Shown here: one piece after another, positions 43,240 through 57,250 of the stretch
How positions within the stretch are numbered: position 1 is the first letter of the stretch
Layout: the number at the start of each line of letters is the position of its first letter
From: Deinococcus fonticola
GTDB lineage: Bacteria > Deinococcota > Deinococci > Deinococcales > Deinococcaceae
Reading direction: 5' to 3'
Length of the DNA: 64,000 nt
Assembly (NCBI RefSeq): GCF_004634215.1
Contig: NZ_SMMH01000006.1
Span: forward strand, 77,934 to 141,933
The notes under the pieces: model-generated
The model's database searches: none
What the model saw: the letters and a program-made list of their open reading frames with translations, nothing else
What the model was told of the DNA's origin: nothing
Program-made: the position numbers and the translations under genes

Positions 43240-43832
43240 CCCTCGGGCTGTACGTCCAGCGGGCCTCCCCGCTGCACCGCCTCGCGGCGGGCTGGAAACT
43301 CCTGCTGCTGGCCGTGTCCGGCGTGCTGATCTTTACTGTGCAGGACTGGCGCCTCCTGCTGGGGTGGCTGGCGCTGACGCTGGCGCTGTACGGCCTGGCC
43401 CGAATGGGCGCGAAAACGACATGGGCGCAAGTGAGGCCCTCGCTGGGGCTGCTGGCGTTCTTCCTGGTGTTTCAGGCGGTGTTCACCAACTGGGAAGCGG
43501 GCCTGGTCACGGTGCTGCGCTTCGGCGTGATGATTCTGCTGGCGTCCCTGGTCACGCTCACCACCCGCGTCTCCGACCTGCTGGCCACGCTGGAACGCGC
43601 CCTGAAGCCCCTGGCCCGCTTCGGCGTGAACCCGGCCAAGGTGAGCCTCGCCATTTCCCTGACGCTGCGCTTCATTCCGGTGATCGCGCAGACCGTCAGT
43701 GACGTGCAGGACGCCCAGCGTGCGCGCGGCATCGAGAAGAACCAGCTCGCCACCGCCATTCCCGTCATTATCCGTACGCTGAAAATGGCCGACGACGTGG
43801 CCGACGCCATCGACGCCCGCTCGTTCGATTAG
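43236..43832 (+). CDS. bioN: Biotin ECF transporter transmembrane protein BioN
   Basis: This 198-residue T-component has several hydrophobic helices and an ARG-type coupling motif DAQRARGIE near residue 165, which contacts the ATPase. The GTG start overlaps the bioM stop (GTGA). Its place directly after bioY-bioM assigns it as BioN rather than a T-component shared with other S-proteins, although sharing cannot be excluded. Confidence 0.92.
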   Translation: MTLGLYVQRASPLHRLAAGWKLLLLAVSGVLIFTVQDWRLLLGWLALTLALYGLARMGAKTTWAQVRPSLGLLAFFLVFQAVFTNWEAGLVTVLRFGVMILLASLVTLTTRVSDLLATLERALKPLARFGVNPAKVSLAISLTLRFIPVIAQTVSDVQDAQRARGIEKNQLATAIPVIIRTLKMADDVADAIDARSFD

Positions 43833-43867
43833 GCGTCGTGGGTCTTGGGAAAAGCTGTTGCTACAGC

Positions 43868-44689
43868 CTAATTTTCTTCCGGCACGTCCGGGAAGTTGCT
43901 GAGGGGAAAGGTGTCCACGTTCGCGCTGCGCTGCTGCACCAGCACGCCGCCGTCCACGACGATGAATTGCCCGGTGATGTAACTGGCGTCGTCGCTGGCG
44001 AGAAATGCGGCCGCGCCGGTCATGTCCTCGGCGGTGCCGTAACGGCCCAGCGGAACGACTCTGGCGCGTTCGGCGAGGTCTGCGCCGCTCAGGCCATACG
44101 TGTTGATGAACCCCGGCACGACACCGTTGACGCGCACGCCGTAGGGCGCCAGGTCAAGGGCGAGGGCGCGGGTAAACGCTTCCACGCCTCCCTTCGCGGC
44201 GTCGTAGGCGGTGAAGCCCCGGTGAGACCTGGTGGCCCCGCCGCTGGACACGTTGATGATGACGCCCTGACGGCGTTTGACCATGCCGGGCGCGGCGCGG
44301 CGGGCACACAGGAACATGCTGCGCAGGTTGGTGTTCAGCAGGGCGTCCCACCAGTCGGGGTCGGCGTCCAGAAAATGCCGCTGATCCGAAATCAGCGCGG
44401 CGTTGTTCACCAGCACGTCCACCCGGCCCAGTTCGCGCTCGGTCTGGTCGAAGAAAGCGTCCACAACTTCTTTTTTCGACACGTCGCCGTGAATCGGGAT
44501 GGCCGCGCCGCCCGCCGCCTGAATTTCCGAGACCACCGCCTGCGCCGCCTCGACCTTGATGTCGTTGACCGCCACCTGGGCGCCCTCGCGCGCGAACCGC
44601 AGCGCGAACGCCCGCCCGATGCCGCCGCCCGCCCCCGTGACCAGCACGGTTTTGCCGCTGAAGCGCCGTCCTGCATTCATTTGCGTCAT
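43868..44689 (-). CDS. Short-chain dehydrogenase/reductase
   Basis: This 273-residue classical SDR has the cofactor motif VTGAGGGIGRAFALRF, NNAALISDQ, INVSSGGATRSHRG, the catalytic Tyr-Lys in YDAAKGGVEAF and a C-terminal GQFIVVDGG. The Asp after beta-strand 2 (VNDIKV) points to NAD(H). It lies 9 bp downstream of the DinB gene on the same strand, so the pair may be co-transcribed. The substrate is unknown. Confidence 0.88.
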   Translation of the reverse strand: MTQMNAGRRFSGKTVLVTGAGGGIGRAFALRFAREGAQVAVNDIKVEAAQAVVSEIQAAGGAAIPIHGDVSKKEVVDAFFDQTERELGRVDVLVNNAALISDQRHFLDADPDWWDALLNTNLRSMFLCARRAAPGMVKRRQGVIINVSSGGATRSHRGFTAYDAAKGGVEAFTRALALDLAPYGVRVNGVVPGFINTYGLSGADLAERARVVPLGRYGTAEDMTGAAAFLASDDASYITGQFIVVDGGVLVQQRSANVDTFPLSNFPDVPEEN

Positions 44690-44698
44690 GCCCTCACC

Positions 44699-45217
44699 TT
44701 ATGAGATCCCGGCCTCGATTCTCTCGCGGTGATGCCGCGTGTGCCCGGCAGTCACGCGCAGCCAGCCCAGCGGGTCGATCAGGCCGAACGCCGGGTGAAA
44801 GAATTTCCGTTCACTGGAAGCGTCCACCGGCACGCTCAACCACTCGCGGCTGGCGGCGATGCGGGCCAGCAGGTCTTCGGGCGTCGCTTCGCCCGTAGGC
44901 ACCGTTCCGGGCGGGGCCAGGCGTTTGCCGTCCTTCAGGTCGGTGTATTTCTGCGGCATGTCGGGGATGGGTTTGTCCGACAGCAGCAGCCGAATGACCT
45001 TGCTGCTTCCCTCGTTCGCCAGCACGATGTGTTCCGCTTCCTGCGCGGGCGACCACTCGCACCCCGGCCTGACCTGCTGCCAGCCCTCGCCGCCCGCCCG
45101 GCGAATCACGCCCTCCAGCGCCTGCAATTCTGCCGCCAGTTGCGCTGAAAGCTCCGCGCCACTGCCGTACTGAGCGTTTATTTCCCTAAAATCTGCTTCC
45201 GCCTGTGCATTCAACAT
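44699..45217 (-). CDS. DinB-family protein
   Basis: This 172-residue four-helix-bundle protein has the three His ligands typical of DinB/YfiT putative metal-dependent thiol transferases: one in WSPAQEAEHIVLAN and two in AGHTRHHRERIEAG. DinB-like paralogs are expanded in Deinococcus. A TACACT -10 (45223-45228) is only 5 nt upstream of the ATG. The gene probably forms an operon with the following SDR. The thiol substrate is unknown. Confidence 0.85.
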   Translation of the reverse strand: MLNAQAEADFREINAQYGSGAELSAQLAAELQALEGVIRRAGGEGWQQVRPGCEWSPAQEAEHIVLANEGSSKVIRLLLSDKPIPDMPQKYTDLKDGKRLAPPGTVPTGEATPEDLLARIAASREWLSVPVDASSERKFFHPAFGLIDPLGWLRVTAGHTRHHRERIEAGIS

Positions 45218-45256
45218 GCCCCAGTGTATGGGCTAGACGGGCAGACAAAATCACGG

Positions 45257-45276
45257 AACCTAACGGGTGTTAGGTT
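45257..45276. promoter_or_regulatory. 20-bp perfect palindrome AACCTAAC-GGGT-GTTAGGTT
   Basis: A perfect 8-4-8 inverted repeat lies upstream of the DinB promoter, in the 177-bp space between the DinB and map genes. Its size and spacing resemble TetR-family operators. A LysR or other dimeric regulator is possible. Confidence 0.7.
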
Positions 45277-45394
45277 AAACTGGCAGGTGAACGAAAAACA
45301 GCCGACAAGACGCTGAGATCCGCAGCCAGGCTGGCTGATTCTCGTTCAAGGTTCAGGTTTACCACTCCAGGCAGAAGCGAGAAGGGAAATGAAA

Positions 45395-46138
45395 TCAGGC
45401 CGTCAAAATCAAGGGCGCACCGCTGGTAATCATGACCGTATGTTCGAAATGGGCGGCCATTCCACCATCCGTGGTGGAGAGGGTCCAGCCGTCGCGCAGC
45501 GTGCGCACACGGCCGCTTCTGCCGCTGGACACCATCGGTTCCACCGCAATGACCAGGCCCTCATGCAGCGGTTTTTTCAGGGCGGGATGGTAAAAGTTGG
45601 GGACATCCGGCTTCTCGTGAATGGCGCGCCCAACGCCGTGTCCCTGCAGTTCACGCAGCAGGGTAAAGCCGCGCCGCCTGACTTCCGTTTCGATGGCCCG
45701 GCCGATCCCGTTCAGCGGCCGGCCGGCCCGCGCCACTTTCATGGCCTGTGCAAAGGCCGCCTCAGCGCAGGCGATCAGGCGCGAAGCCACAGGCGAAACG
45801 GGGGGAACCGCCACGGTCAGGGCCGCGTCGGCAACGTAACCGCCCACATTCGGCGTGACATCGAGGCACACGACGTCGCCGGCCGCCAGGGGACGGTGGG
45901 TCGGCAAGCCGTGAACGATGTCGTCATTCACGCTGATGAAGACGTTGACCGGCGCGCCGTACTCTGCACGGGGCGCCGAAAACGCCCCATGTCGAGCGAA
46001 CAGTTCCCCCGCCAACCTGTCGAGTTCAGCCGGAGTCACGCCGGGTTGGGCGGCGCTCTGCAACATTCTCAGCGTGTGCGCGACGACCTGCCCGGCCCGC
46101 TTCATGCCTTCCAGATCACGTTCATTGTTTATCGTCAT
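45395..46138 (-). CDS. map: Methionine aminopeptidase, type I
   Basis: MAP removes N-terminal methionine from nascent proteins. The 247-residue protein has the His in [12 protein letters not shown], metal ligands in [21 protein letters not shown] (two Asp), [14 protein letters not shown] (His), [11 protein letters not shown] (Glu) and FEHTVMIT (Glu), all in order. The start ATG 46138 lies 5 nt after TAAAAT. It is divergent from paaZ, with the map -10 only about 20 bp from the paaZ start. Confidence 0.94.
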   Translation of the reverse strand: MTINNERDLEGMKRAGQVVAHTLRMLQSAAQPGVTPAELDRLAGELFARHGAFSAPRAEYGAPVNVFISVNDDIVHGLPTHRPLAAGDVVCLDVTPNVGGYVADAALTVAVPPVSPVASRLIACAEAAFAQAMKVARAGRPLNGIGRAIETEVRRRGFTLLRELQGHGVGRAIHEKPDVPNFYHPALKKPLHEGLVIAVEPMVSSGRSGRVRTLRDGWTLSTTDGGMAAHFEHTVMITSGAPLILTA

Positions 46139-46170
46139 GTACGATTTTAGCCCGTTTGAAAGGAGTTTCC

Positions 46171-48279
<2,109 letters not shown>

Positions 48280-48292
48280 TCCAGCAAGTCCT

Positions 48293-48328
48293 GACCGGAG
48301 ACCCGTGATGAGCGGAACTCCGGTCTTT
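48293..48328 (+). terminator. Intrinsic terminator of paaZ
   Basis: GACCGGAG...CTCCGGTC is a perfect 8-bp stem followed by TTT on the plus strand. Confidence 0.7.
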
Positions 48329-48393
48329 GCTGCTGTCCTTTGTCTACCGCCAGATTTAGGAAGGTGACAGCCATGTCAGGCCCGGCATGAATA

Positions 48394-49485
48394 GTGAAGG
48401 TGATGTTGCCGTCCGTTCACCCCCCAGATCTGTTCAGCCGCCTGGAGCGCATGAAGCAGCGCAGTGTTGCGGCTTTCTTTCTGGGTGGGGCGGGCATGAC
48501 TGTGATCTCCCTGGTGCTTCCGACCCAGGGCGCGGTGGATGCCAGGCTGGGCATTCTCCTGCTCCTGTTCAGCTTGCTGCTGGGTGGAATTCAGCTGGTT
48601 GTGGCCCGCCAGAGGCGGGGGCAGGTTGAGGTACGGGACAGTCTGATGATGCTGCTGGGGAACGTTTGCGTGATCGTGGCGGCCCTGGGAGAAACGCTGC
48701 GTTTCGGCTCGCAGGTGTCCGCGCAGGTCATGTTGTGGCCCATGGTGTTCGCTGCCGGGTTTCTGGGACGGCGCTGGTGGCCCTGGCAGGCGCTGCTGGG
48801 CACACTGGGGTTGTTCATTCTGGGGTACGCCAAGGCGCTGTGGATCGGTGCTGGTGGGGCGTGGTGGGTCGATTCACTGGTGGTGGCGGTGTCCATGCTG
48901 GTGACCGGGGTGGTCGTGGTTTACTTTCGCCTGGCCGCAGAGCGTGAGGCGCAGGAACTCTCACGCCAGAGCGTCACCGATCCGCTGACCGGCCTTGCCA
49001 ATCGGCGGGCCTTATCTGACGAATTTGCCCGTTTGCTCCGGTGCACCCCACCTTCTCATCAGGTGGCCCTGGTCATGTTCGACCTGGATTACTTCAAGCG
49101 CGTGAACGATGAATTTGGTCATCAGGTCGGGGATCAGGTGTTGCAGACGGCAGCCCGCCTCCTGGGTGCGCAGGCGGGGCAGACTCACCTGCTGGCCCGC
49201 ATGGGCGGCGAGGAATTCCTGTGGGTCTTGCCCGGCCCGGACGCGAATGCCCTGGGCACGCAGGTGGAAGGCCTCCGCTTTAGCATCAGTCAGGACGCCG
49301 CCATGCGCGGGGTGACCCTCAGCGCTGGACTGGTCATCCGGGAACGGCACACGCTGACTTCAGGGGACTGGCTGGAGCTGCTGACCCTGGCTGACCGGGC
49401 CCTGTACCAGGCAAAAGATGATGGCAGAAACTGCCTCCGTATTGCGCCTGACACACTCCTGGCAGCCTGCCCGCTTACGGGGTAA
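48394..49485 (+). CDS. Membrane-bound diguanylate cyclase (GGDEF)
   Basis: The first ~180 residues hold about six hydrophobic segments. A GGDEF domain follows with [31 protein letters not shown] and [12 protein letters not shown] (GGEEF, compatible with activity), so it probably makes cyclic di-GMP. No clear RxxD inhibitory site precedes GGEEF. Start choice among GTG 48394, GTG 48400 and ATG 48403 is open. The 3' end overlaps the end of convergent xseA by 11 bp. Confidence 0.9.
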   Translation: MKVMLPSVHPPDLFSRLERMKQRSVAAFFLGGAGMTVISLVLPTQGAVDARLGILLLLFSLLLGGIQLVVARQRRGQVEVRDSLMMLLGNVCVIVAALGETLRFGSQVSAQVMLWPMVFAAGFLGRRWWPWQALLGTLGLFILGYAKALWIGAGGAWWVDSLVVAVSMLVTGVVVVYFRLAAEREAQELSRQSVTDPLTGLANRRALSDEFARLLRCTPPSHQVALVMFDLDYFKRVNDEFGHQVGDQVLQTAARLLGAQAGQTHLLARMGGEEFLWVLPGPDANALGTQVEGLRFSISQDAAMRGVTLSAGLVIRERHTLTSGDWLELLTLADRALYQAKDDGRNCLRIAPDTLLAACPLTG

Positions 49486-50677
49486 CTCGTGCCCTGACCG
49501 TCCCGTCGGCCCATTCCAGGGTCAGGGTCTCCCCGGCCCTGACCTGCGCGGCCTGCGTCACAGGCTGCCCGGCTGGGCCGCGCACCAGGGCGTACCCGCG
49601 TTTCAGGGTGCGCTCGGGGGTGAGACCCAGGGCCTGCCGCATCAGGTGATCCACGCTGGCAGAGGCGTGGTCGAGGTTCCGCGCAGCGGCGGCACGCACC
49701 CGGTCTTTCAGCCACTCGGTGCCCGCGTCGGCGTCCACCAGCTGCTGGGCGGCGTGCGCGTGGACGGTGCGAATGTCCTGCTGGGCCTGCGCCGCGCCCT
49801 GCGCGATCAGCCGGATCAGGTGCGCGGCGGCCTTGCTGGGCGTGTCCGTGCGCGTGTGCGCCACCTCGTCGAGCAGGGTGTCGTCGCGTGCGTGTCCCAG
49901 ACCCGTGACCACCGGGGCCGGAAAGGTCGCCAGGGCACGGGCGACCCTTAAATCGTTGAGCCACGCCAGGTCGCTGACCGCCCCGCCCCCGCGAAGAATC
50001 ACCAGGGCGTCGAGGGGTTCCTCGGCGTGCAGTTCGCGCGCCGCCTCCACAGCCCGCGACAGGCTGCCGGACGCCTCGCGGCCCTGAAAGGTGGCCTCCA
50101 GGTACACCGGGTGAATCACTTCCAGCGCCTCCAGCCGGTCCATTTCGCGCCGGAAGTCGCCCAGCCCCGCGGCCTCCTGCGGCGAGATGACGACCAGCCG
50201 GTCGATGTCCTGCGGGGCTTGCAGCAGGCGGTTCAGGCCATACACGCCCTCCAGCACCAGCGTTTCGCGCATGGCCTCCAGGCGCTGCGCCGCCTCGCCC
50301 AGCGTGAATTCCGGCGACACGTCCAGAATGTGCAGCGAGAACCCGTACTGCTCATGGAATTCCGCCGTGCAGTAGAGCAGCACCTTCTGGCCCGCCGCGA
50401 ACAGCCCGCCGGTGGCCTTCCTGAATTTTGCCTCCAGGGCAAAGCGCTCCCGCGCCCACAGGGTGGCCCGGCACTTGGCCAGCTCACCGTCTGCTCCCAG
50501 TTCGACCAGATCCAGGTACAGGTGCCGCCGGTCCGTAACCGAGGCGATTTCGGCCCGCACCCACACCGCCCCCGGCACGCCCCGCGCAATGACCTGCCCC
50601 ACGTAAGCCAGCACCTCCGAGAGTTCCAGGAAATGCTCGGGCGGGCGCTGGGGTTCCGTTTTCTGGCGTCTGGGCAT
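49475..50677 (-). CDS. xseA: Exodeoxyribonuclease VII large subunit
   Basis: This 400-residue XseA has an N-terminal OB-fold ([18 protein letters not shown] [30 protein letters not shown]) and the nuclease core with [20 protein letters not shown] and [32 protein letters not shown] helical arm precedes [11 protein letters not shown]. These are hallmark motifs. ATG 50677 is used; the upstream reading lacks OB-fold similarity. No xseB is adjacent, so the small subunit, if present, is elsewhere. Confidence 0.95.
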   Translation of the reverse strand: MPRRQKTEPQRPPEHFLELSEVLAYVGQVIARGVPGAVWVRAEIASVTDRRHLYLDLVELGADGELAKCRATLWARERFALEAKFRKATGGLFAAGQKVLLYCTAEFHEQYGFSLHILDVSPEFTLGEAAQRLEAMRETLVLEGVYGLNRLLQAPQDIDRLVVISPQEAAGLGDFRREMDRLEALEVIHPVYLEATFQGREASGSLSRAVEAARELHAEEPLDALVILRGGGAVSDLAWLNDLRVARALATFPAPVVTGLGHARDDTLLDEVAHTRTDTPSKAAAHLIRLIAQGAAQAQQDIRTVHAHAAQQLVDADAGTEWLKDRVRAAAARNLDHASASVDHLMRQALGLTPERTLKRGYALVRGPAGQPVTQAAQVRAGETLTLEWADGTVRARVTP

Positions 50678-50712
50678 AAGGCAGGGGGGGCAAAGAAAAG
50701 CCTGGCTACAGC

Positions 50713-51108
50713 TTACAACCTGCCGCCCAGCACGCGCCCGGCCACGGCGGCCAGCACACCCAGGCCGACACTGCTCAGGGCGTACAGCAGCGCCGCGCCG
50801 CCCCGGCCTTCGCGCAGGAGCAGGTCCATTTCGGTGCTGAAGGTGGAAAAGGTCGTGAAGGCGCCCAGCACGCCTGTGCCGAACGCTACGCGCGCGGCTT
50901 CCGGCCACAGGCCGCGCCCCACCAGGGCCAGGGTCAGGCCCAGCAGAAAAGACCCCAGCACGTTAATCAGCAGCACCGCCAAAGGAAACGCAACCACCGG
51001 AAAGCCCAGGCGACCCGCCAGCGGCGCCAGCAGCAGCACCACGCCCTGCCGGCAGGCCGCCCCGAGCGCGCCCCCCAGCATCAGGTACAGCCACAGGCCC
51101 AGCTTCAC
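50713..51108 (-). CDS. crcB: Fluoride channel CrcB/Fluc
   Basis: This small channel of about 131 residues has four hydrophobic helices and the family motifs [11 protein letters not shown] and [11 protein letters not shown]. The start assigned is GTG 51108: a TATGCT -10 (51116-51121) lies exactly 7 nt upstream, giving a leaderless mRNA, whereas the ATG at 51120 is part of that -10. It lies between xseA and divergent corA. Fluoride export is the family function; no fluoride riboswitch is visible. Confidence 0.9.
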   Translation of the reverse strand: MKLGLWLYLMLGGALGAACRQGVVLLLAPLAGRLGFPVVAFPLAVLLINVLGSFLLGLTLALVGRGLWPEAARVAFGTGVLGAFTTFSTFSTEMDLLLREGRGGAALLYALSSVGLGVLAAVAGRVLGGRL

Positions 51109-51115
51109 AGCAGGC

Positions 51116-51144
51116 AGCATACCCCGCGCCCCACGCACTACCAT
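51116..51144. promoter_or_regulatory. Divergent leaderless promoters for crcB and corA
   Basis: TATGCT (minus strand, 51121-51116) lies 7 nt before the crcB GTG, and TACCAT (plus strand, 51139-51144) lies 7 nt before the corA ATG. The -10 elements are 17 bp apart, so the two promoters overlap. Confidence 0.6.
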
Positions 51145-51151
51145 CAATTTC

Positions 51152-52069
51152 ATGATTCGCGCCAAATGCCTGTCCACGGGCCAGGAGTTGACCTGGACAG
51201 GCCAGATCACCGACGTGTGGGTGGACACGCAAGACCCCACGCCGCAGGAACTGTCCGCCCTGCGAGCCGCTTTCCCATTCAACCGTTTTGCGCTGGAGGA
51301 CGCCCTGGAACGCGGGCACTGGTCACGCGCCGAGCAGTACCCGGAGCACGCTTTCATCACCATTCGCAGTTACGCCGCTCCCGAAACGGCCGACGAGTTC
51401 ACCGAGCGCGTGAGCCTGTTCGTGTTCCGGGAGGCGGTGGTCAGCCACAGCATGCACGGCACGCTGGCCCTGAACAGGGTGTGGGCCTTGACCGGGCGCG
51501 ACTCCGTAAACACCCCGCAGGAGGTGACTTACGAGGTGCTCGATCACACGGCCGACACCTTCTTCGTGCTGGCCGACACGCTGGAGGCGCAGGTGGACGA
51601 CCTGGAAGAGACTGTGTTCAGAAGCACGCGCCAGAGCCGCGTAGCGGACGTGTTCGACCTCAAGCACCTGATCGGCCCGGCCCGCCGCCTGGCCAGCGAT
51701 GCCCGCGAGGCCGCCGCGCTGCTGGGGCGGCACGCCAGCGCCGCGCCCGCCGACCTGGTGCGCTACCGCGACGCGCAGGACAGTTTCACGCGCGCCGTCA
51801 GCCGCTTCGAGGCGCTGCGTGAGCACCTCACCAGCCTGCTCGACCTGCACCTGAGTTTGCAGGGGCAACGCATGAACGAGGTGATGCGCACCCTGACCGC
51901 CGTCAGCGTGATTTTCCTGCCGCTGACCTTCCTGGCGGGCGTGTGGGGCATGAACTTCGAGCACATGCCGGAGTTGAGAAGCCCTTACGGGTACGCTTTC
52001 GCCTGGGCGTGCTTTATTGGCATCGGCGCGGCGCTGGCGTACTACTTCAAACGGCGCGGGTGGTGGTGA
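51152..52069 (+). CDS. corA: CorA-family magnesium transporter
   Basis: This 305-residue protein has a soluble N-terminal funnel domain, a long helix ([19 protein letters not shown]) and two C-terminal membrane helices. The signature GMNFEHMPE follows the first of them ([20 protein letters not shown]), and it ends with a basic tail FKRRGWW. The GMN motif supports Mg2+/Co2+ transport. The ATG is 7 nt after TACCAT, implying a leaderless transcript. Confidence 0.92.
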   Translation: MIRAKCLSTGQELTWTGQITDVWVDTQDPTPQELSALRAAFPFNRFALEDALERGHWSRAEQYPEHAFITIRSYAAPETADEFTERVSLFVFREAVVSHSMHGTLALNRVWALTGRDSVNTPQEVTYEVLDHTADTFFVLADTLEAQVDDLEETVFRSTRQSRVADVFDLKHLIGPARRLASDAREAAALLGRHASAAPADLVRYRDAQDSFTRAVSRFEALREHLTSLLDLHLSLQGQRMNEVMRTLTAVSVIFLPLTFLAGVWGMNFEHMPELRSPYGYAFAWACFIGIGAALAYYFKRRGWW

Positions 52070-52072
52070 CCC

Positions 52073-52828
52073 TCACCGGACGTAACTGGCGCCGTTGATG
52101 TCCAGCGTGGCCCCGGTCATATGCCTGGCCAGTCCCGAGGAAAGAAAGGCGATGGTGTGGGCGATGTCCTCGGGCGGTGCGGCGTCGCCCAGGGGAAGCT
52201 CACGGGCCATCTCCTCGGCGTGGTCGCGGAGGTACGCGGAGGCCATGTCGGTGCGCACCCAGCCGGGCGCGATGGCGTAAGCCAGGATGCCCTCGCGGGC
52301 GTACCCGCGCGCAATGCTTTTCGTCAGGGAGATCAGGCCGCCCTTGCTGGCCGCGTAGTGCATGGCATCCGGGGTATCCCCCCGGAAGGCCGCGCGGCTG
52401 GCGACGTTAACGATTGTTCCGCCCCCTCGCGTACGAAAGTGCAGGATAGCCTCGCGGCACAGGTCAGCCGCCGCAATCAAGTTCACTTGCAGGGTACGCG
52501 ACCAGATTTCATCCCACTGCACTTGCGGGTCGTCCACGCTGGCGCTGGGGAAAATCCCGGCGTTGTTCACCAGCACGTCCACCCGGCCTTTCCAGGTCAC
52601 CGCATCCCGAAATAGTGACGCGGCGATGCCCGCTTGCGAGAGGTCGCCGCCCAGCGCGGTCGCTCTCCCCTCCCCTATCTCCTGCACGGCGGCCTGCGCT
52701 TCCCCGGCGCTCTGCCCGTAATGCACGATCACGCAGGCCCCCGCCTGCGCCAGCACCCGGCAGGTCGCCGCCCCGATCCCGCGTGAGCCGCCCGTCACCA
52801 GAACCACCTTGCCGGTCAAGTCGATCAT
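52073..52828 (-). CDS. Short-chain dehydrogenase/reductase (FabG-like)
   Basis: This 251-residue SDR has VTGGSRGIGAATCRVL, VLVNNAGIFPSASV, TIVNVASRAAF, catalytic MHYAASKGGLISLTKSIA and a C-terminal GATLDINGASYVR. The motif pattern resembles 3-oxoacyl-ACP reductases, but with no fab genes nearby the substrate is open. The start ATG 52828 (MIDLTGKVVLV) is the usual SDR start; longer readings run into the divergent DUF4304 gene. It converges with corA, leaving a 3-bp gap. Confidence 0.88.
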   Translation of the reverse strand: MIDLTGKVVLVTGGSRGIGAATCRVLAQAGACVIVHYGQSAGEAQAAVQEIGEGRATALGGDLSQAGIAASLFRDAVTWKGRVDVLVNNAGIFPSASVDDPQVQWDEIWSRTLQVNLIAAADLCREAILHFRTRGGGTIVNVASRAAFRGDTPDAMHYAASKGGLISLTKSIARGYAREGILAYAIAPGWVRTDMASAYLRDHAEEMARELPLGDAAPPEDIAHTIAFLSSGLARHMTGATLDINGASYVR

Positions 52829-52847
52829 GCGTTCATTTGAGCGCAAA

Positions 52848-53282
52848 ATGATGGGCATGTCTCTTTCCGGGCAGGCCATTGATGCGGTGACCAGCGGTGA
52901 GGTCAAGCGCGTGCTGCGGCAGCGGGGATTTAAGAAGGATGGCCGCACCTTCAGACGGCAGGTGGGTGGGCACTGGCTCATCGTGAACATTCAGGCCAGT
53001 CAGGGGAATACGTGGGATGAGGCGCGATTTTACGTGAATCTGGCCGTGTACTACCCGGTTCTCGGAGTTGAGAGGGGCTGGCCTGTGCCTGAGAAACCCA
53101 GGGAGATTCACGGGCAATTCCGCCGACGGCTGGAGCCTGAAGGTGCGGGCTGGTGGACGTTGACGCCAGCAAGTGACGTGCAAAGCGTTTCAGCGGAAGT
53201 TGCCGAACTTCTTCTTTCAAGCGGTTTGCCCTGGCTAGAGCAAACAGCCAAGCAAAAAGAGCCACCCCAGTCCACGGAGTGA
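52848..53282 (+). CDS. DUF4304-type hypothetical protein
   Basis: A protein of ~144 residues matching the layout of DUF4304 proteins: LRQRGFKKDGRTFRRQVGGH near the N-terminus, VNIQASQGNTWDEARFYVNL and a C-terminal WWTLTP segment. The function of the family is unknown. The start could also be ATG 52851 or 52857. It is divergent from the SDR gene by 19 bp. Confidence 0.7.
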   Translation: MMGMSLSGQAIDAVTSGEVKRVLRQRGFKKDGRTFRRQVGGHWLIVNIQASQGNTWDEARFYVNLAVYYPVLGVERGWPVPEKPREIHGQFRRRLEPEGAGWWTLTPASDVQSVSAEVAELLLSSGLPWLEQTAKQKEPPQSTE

Positions 53283-53300
53283 CTTTTATTGAGAGACCTT

Positions 53301-54830
<1,530 letters not shown>

Positions 54831-54879
54831 GTGTGACCTCTTTTTTCGGTGATGAGACGCCAGCGCGTTCAATGTTTGA

Positions 54880-55113
54880 TTACAGGAAGATCAGCAGGGC
54901 GCGGATGACGCCCCAGGCGGCCAGCAGCGCGCCCAGCACCTGAATCCAGCGTTCCCCGGTGGCGTAGAACCACGCGGCCACCCCCAGAGCGACAAAAATC
55001 AGGCTGATGATGAGGGTATCCCACGGGTCGCCCAGCCGCCCCGCCAGCGCGTACAGCAGGAACCCGATCCCCATCCCGATGATGCTGATGACGGGGCGCG
55101 GCCAGGGTTTCAT
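54880..55113 (-). CDS. Small membrane protein between E1 beta and E2
   Basis: This 77-residue protein has three hydrophobic segments (VISIIGMGIGFLLYALAG, TLIISLIFVALGVAAWFYA, IQVLGALLAAWGVIRALLIF). The ATG overlaps the E1 beta stop by one base (TGATG), so it is translated with the dehydrogenase subunits. No known family; a membrane anchor or an unrelated rider are both possible. Confidence 0.75.
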   Translation of the reverse strand: MKPWPRPVISIIGMGIGFLLYALAGRLGDPWDTLIISLIFVALGVAAWFYATGERWIQVLGALLAAWGVIRALLIFL

Positions 55114-56144
55114 CAGTAGTTCAGGGTCTTGACGCACGCAGCGACGATGCGGTTCGCGCCGGGCAGATACACCTTGTCCTGCACGTACGGGTACGGGATG
55201 TCGAAGCCCGCGACCTGCGCGACGGGCGCGGTCAGAGAGTCGAAGGCCTGTTCCTGAATGACGTACGCGACTTCGCCCATGAAGTTCGCGGTGCGCGGCG
55301 CCTCGCTGACCAGCACGGCGCGGCCTGTTTTCTCCACGCTTTGCAGCACCAGCGGACGGTCCCACGGCAGGATGCTGCGCAGGTCGATGACCTCCACGCT
55401 GACGCCCTCGGCGCTCAGGGCCTCGGCGGCCTTCAGCAGATCCGGCATCACACCGCCATACCCGATCAGCGAGAGGTCGCTGCCTTCGCGGCGAATGACG
55501 CCCTCACCGATTTTCACGGTGTAATCGTGGTTCGGCACCTCGCCTTTGGCAGCGCGGTACAGGCGTTTGGGCTCGAAGTACATCACCGGGTCTTCGCTGC
55601 GAATCGCGGCTTTCAGCAGGCCCTTGGCGTCGTAGGGGGTGCTGGGCATCACGACTTTCACGCCGGCCATGTGCGCGTAGTAACTTTCGGGGCTCTGGCT
55701 GTGGTGGTGGCCGCCCTTCACGCCCCCGCCCGACGGCGTGCGAATCACCAGCGGCGCGCTGAACTGCCCGCCGCTGCGGTAACGGATTTTGGCCACCTGG
55801 CTGAGAATCTGGTCGAAGCCGGGGCCGATGTAATCCGCGAACTGAATTTCCGCGATGGGCCGCAAGCCGCGCACGGCCATGCCCACCGCCGCGCCCACGA
55901 TGCTGGCCTCGCTGAGGGGCGAATCGAACACGCGCTTTTTGCCGAAGCGTTCCTGCAACCCGGCGGTCGCCATGAACACCCCGCCGCGTGCACCGACATC
56001 CTCACCGAACAGCACCACCCGCGAGTCCTGCTCCATTTCCTCGGCGATGGCTTCCGTGACGGCCTGAATCAGGGTAATCGTGCGGGTCTGCTCCCCCCCA
56101 CTCTGGACAGCCCCCTCTTGATACTGCTCCTTGGTGGCGGTCAT
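55113..56144 (-). CDS. 2-oxoacid dehydrogenase E1 component, beta subunit
   Basis: This 343-residue transketolase-like subunit has [60 protein letters not shown] and [20 protein letters not shown], the branched-chain E1 beta type. A C-terminal transketolase domain follows with [17 protein letters not shown]. It overlaps E1 alpha by 4 bp upstream. Together with E1 alpha it decarboxylates branched-chain 2-oxoacids onto lipoyl-E2. Confidence 0.94.
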   Translation of the reverse strand: MTATKEQYQEGAVQSGGEQTRTITLIQAVTEAIAEEMEQDSRVVLFGEDVGARGGVFMATAGLQERFGKKRVFDSPLSEASIVGAAVGMAVRGLRPIAEIQFADYIGPGFDQILSQVAKIRYRSGGQFSAPLVIRTPSGGGVKGGHHHSQSPESYYAHMAGVKVVMPSTPYDAKGLLKAAIRSEDPVMYFEPKRLYRAAKGEVPNHDYTVKIGEGVIRREGSDLSLIGYGGVMPDLLKAAEALSAEGVSVEVIDLRSILPWDRPLVLQSVEKTGRAVLVSEAPRTANFMGEVAYVIQEQAFDSLTAPVAQVAGFDIPYPYVQDKVYLPGANRIVAACVKTLNY

Positions 56145-57250
56145 TGCGCTCCTCCGGTCTGCTCGGCCCGCAGGAACGCTTCCTGTTCACGCAGGTGGTC
56201 GGGCAGGTCGCTGTAGACGTCCTCGAACATGATGCGCCAGTCGGGTTCACCCGTCGCTTCGGCCTTCAGGACGGCCTCGTCGACTTCGCGGTACGTCGCC
56301 TCGATGATGCCGGTGCGTTCCTCGGGCGTGACAGGGTGGCCCAGGCGCTCCAGCAGGGCCTCCACGCGGGCAATGGGGTCGCGGCCCAGCCACTCGTTGA
56401 CCTCGTCGCGGGTGCGGTAGAACTTCTCGGCGTCGGCGTCGGCGTTGCTGTGAGACCCGACGCGGTAGGTCAGGCACTCGACCAGCGCCGCACCGTGGCC
56501 GGCCCGCACCCATTCGGCGGCGTGCGTGCAGACTTCCATCACAGCGATGATGTCGTTGCCGTCGACGTAAAAGCCAGGGATACCGTACGCCCTGGCTTTG
56601 ATGGCGACGTTCTCGCTGGACATCTGGTCGCGGCTGTGCATGCTGATGGCCCACTGGTTGTTCTCGCACACGAACAGGCAAGGGGCCTTGTTCACGGCCG
56701 CCATGTTGACCCCGGCGTGCCAGTCGCCTTCGCTGGTCGCGCCGTCCCCGAAGGTGCAGACGGTGATTTCATCGGTTCCCAGGTACTTCTGCGCAATGGC
56801 GGTGCCAGCGGCGGGCGGCACCTGCGAGGCAATAGAGCTGCTGACCGAAGCGAAGTTGAAACGCTTGGAGGCGAAGTGGTGGGGCATCTGCCGTCCGCGC
56901 GAGGTGTCGCTGTTCGTTCCGAGGTACTGGCTCAGCAGCTCGAACACCGGAATACCCAGGGCCATGCCCAGCACGTGGTCACGGTAATACGGCCAGACCC
57001 AGTCGTGCCCGGCGCGCAGGCTGCGGGCCAGACCGATCTGGGTGGCTTCCATGCCGCTGGCCTGCGCGTAGAAGGTGCTGCGGCCCTGGCGCAGCAGCGT
57101 AATAAGTTTGCGGTCGAACTCCCGGGCCCGCAGCATCTGGGCGTGCAGGTCGCGCAGCAGTTCCGGGGTGTACTTCTCCGGGAGGGCCTGGGTGGGGGTG
57201 CCGTCCGGGTCGACGTACCGAATAGGCTGTGTGGTAAAGGGTTCGATCAT
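56141..57250 (-). CDS. 2-oxoacid dehydrogenase E1 component, alpha subunit
   Basis: This 369-residue ThDP-dependent subunit has the binding motif [20 protein letters not shown] (GDGx~25NN), the Ser-rich phosphorylation-loop-like [20 protein letters not shown], and [13 protein letters not shown] and [15 protein letters not shown] of branched-chain E1 alpha. It is the first gene of the operon, with AGGAG 11 nt before the ATG. E3 is not in the window. Confidence 0.94.
   Translation of the reverse strand: MIEPFTTQPIRYVDPDGTPTQALPEKYTPELLRDLHAQMLRAREFDRKLITLLRQGRSTFYAQASGMEATQIGLARSLRAGHDWVWPYYRDHVLGMALGIPVFELLSQYLGTNSDTSRGRQMPHHFASKRFNFASVSSSIASQVPPAAGTAIAQKYLGTDEITVCTFGDGATSEGDWHAGVNMAAVNKAPCLFVCENNQWAISMHSRDQMSSENVAIKARAYGIPGFYVDGNDIIAVMEVCTHAAEWVRAGHGAALVECLTYRVGSHSNADADAEKFYRTRDEVNEWLGRDPIARVEALLERLGHPVTPEERTGIIEATYREVDEAVLKAEATGEPDWRIMFEDVYSDLPDHLREQEAFLRAEQTGGAQ

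Noticed and set aside
50027..51151. A single 680-residue frame that would fuse extra sequence to CorA
   Set aside because: The upstream part is antisense to xseA and crcB and has no coding character. A leaderless promoter places the corA start at 51152.
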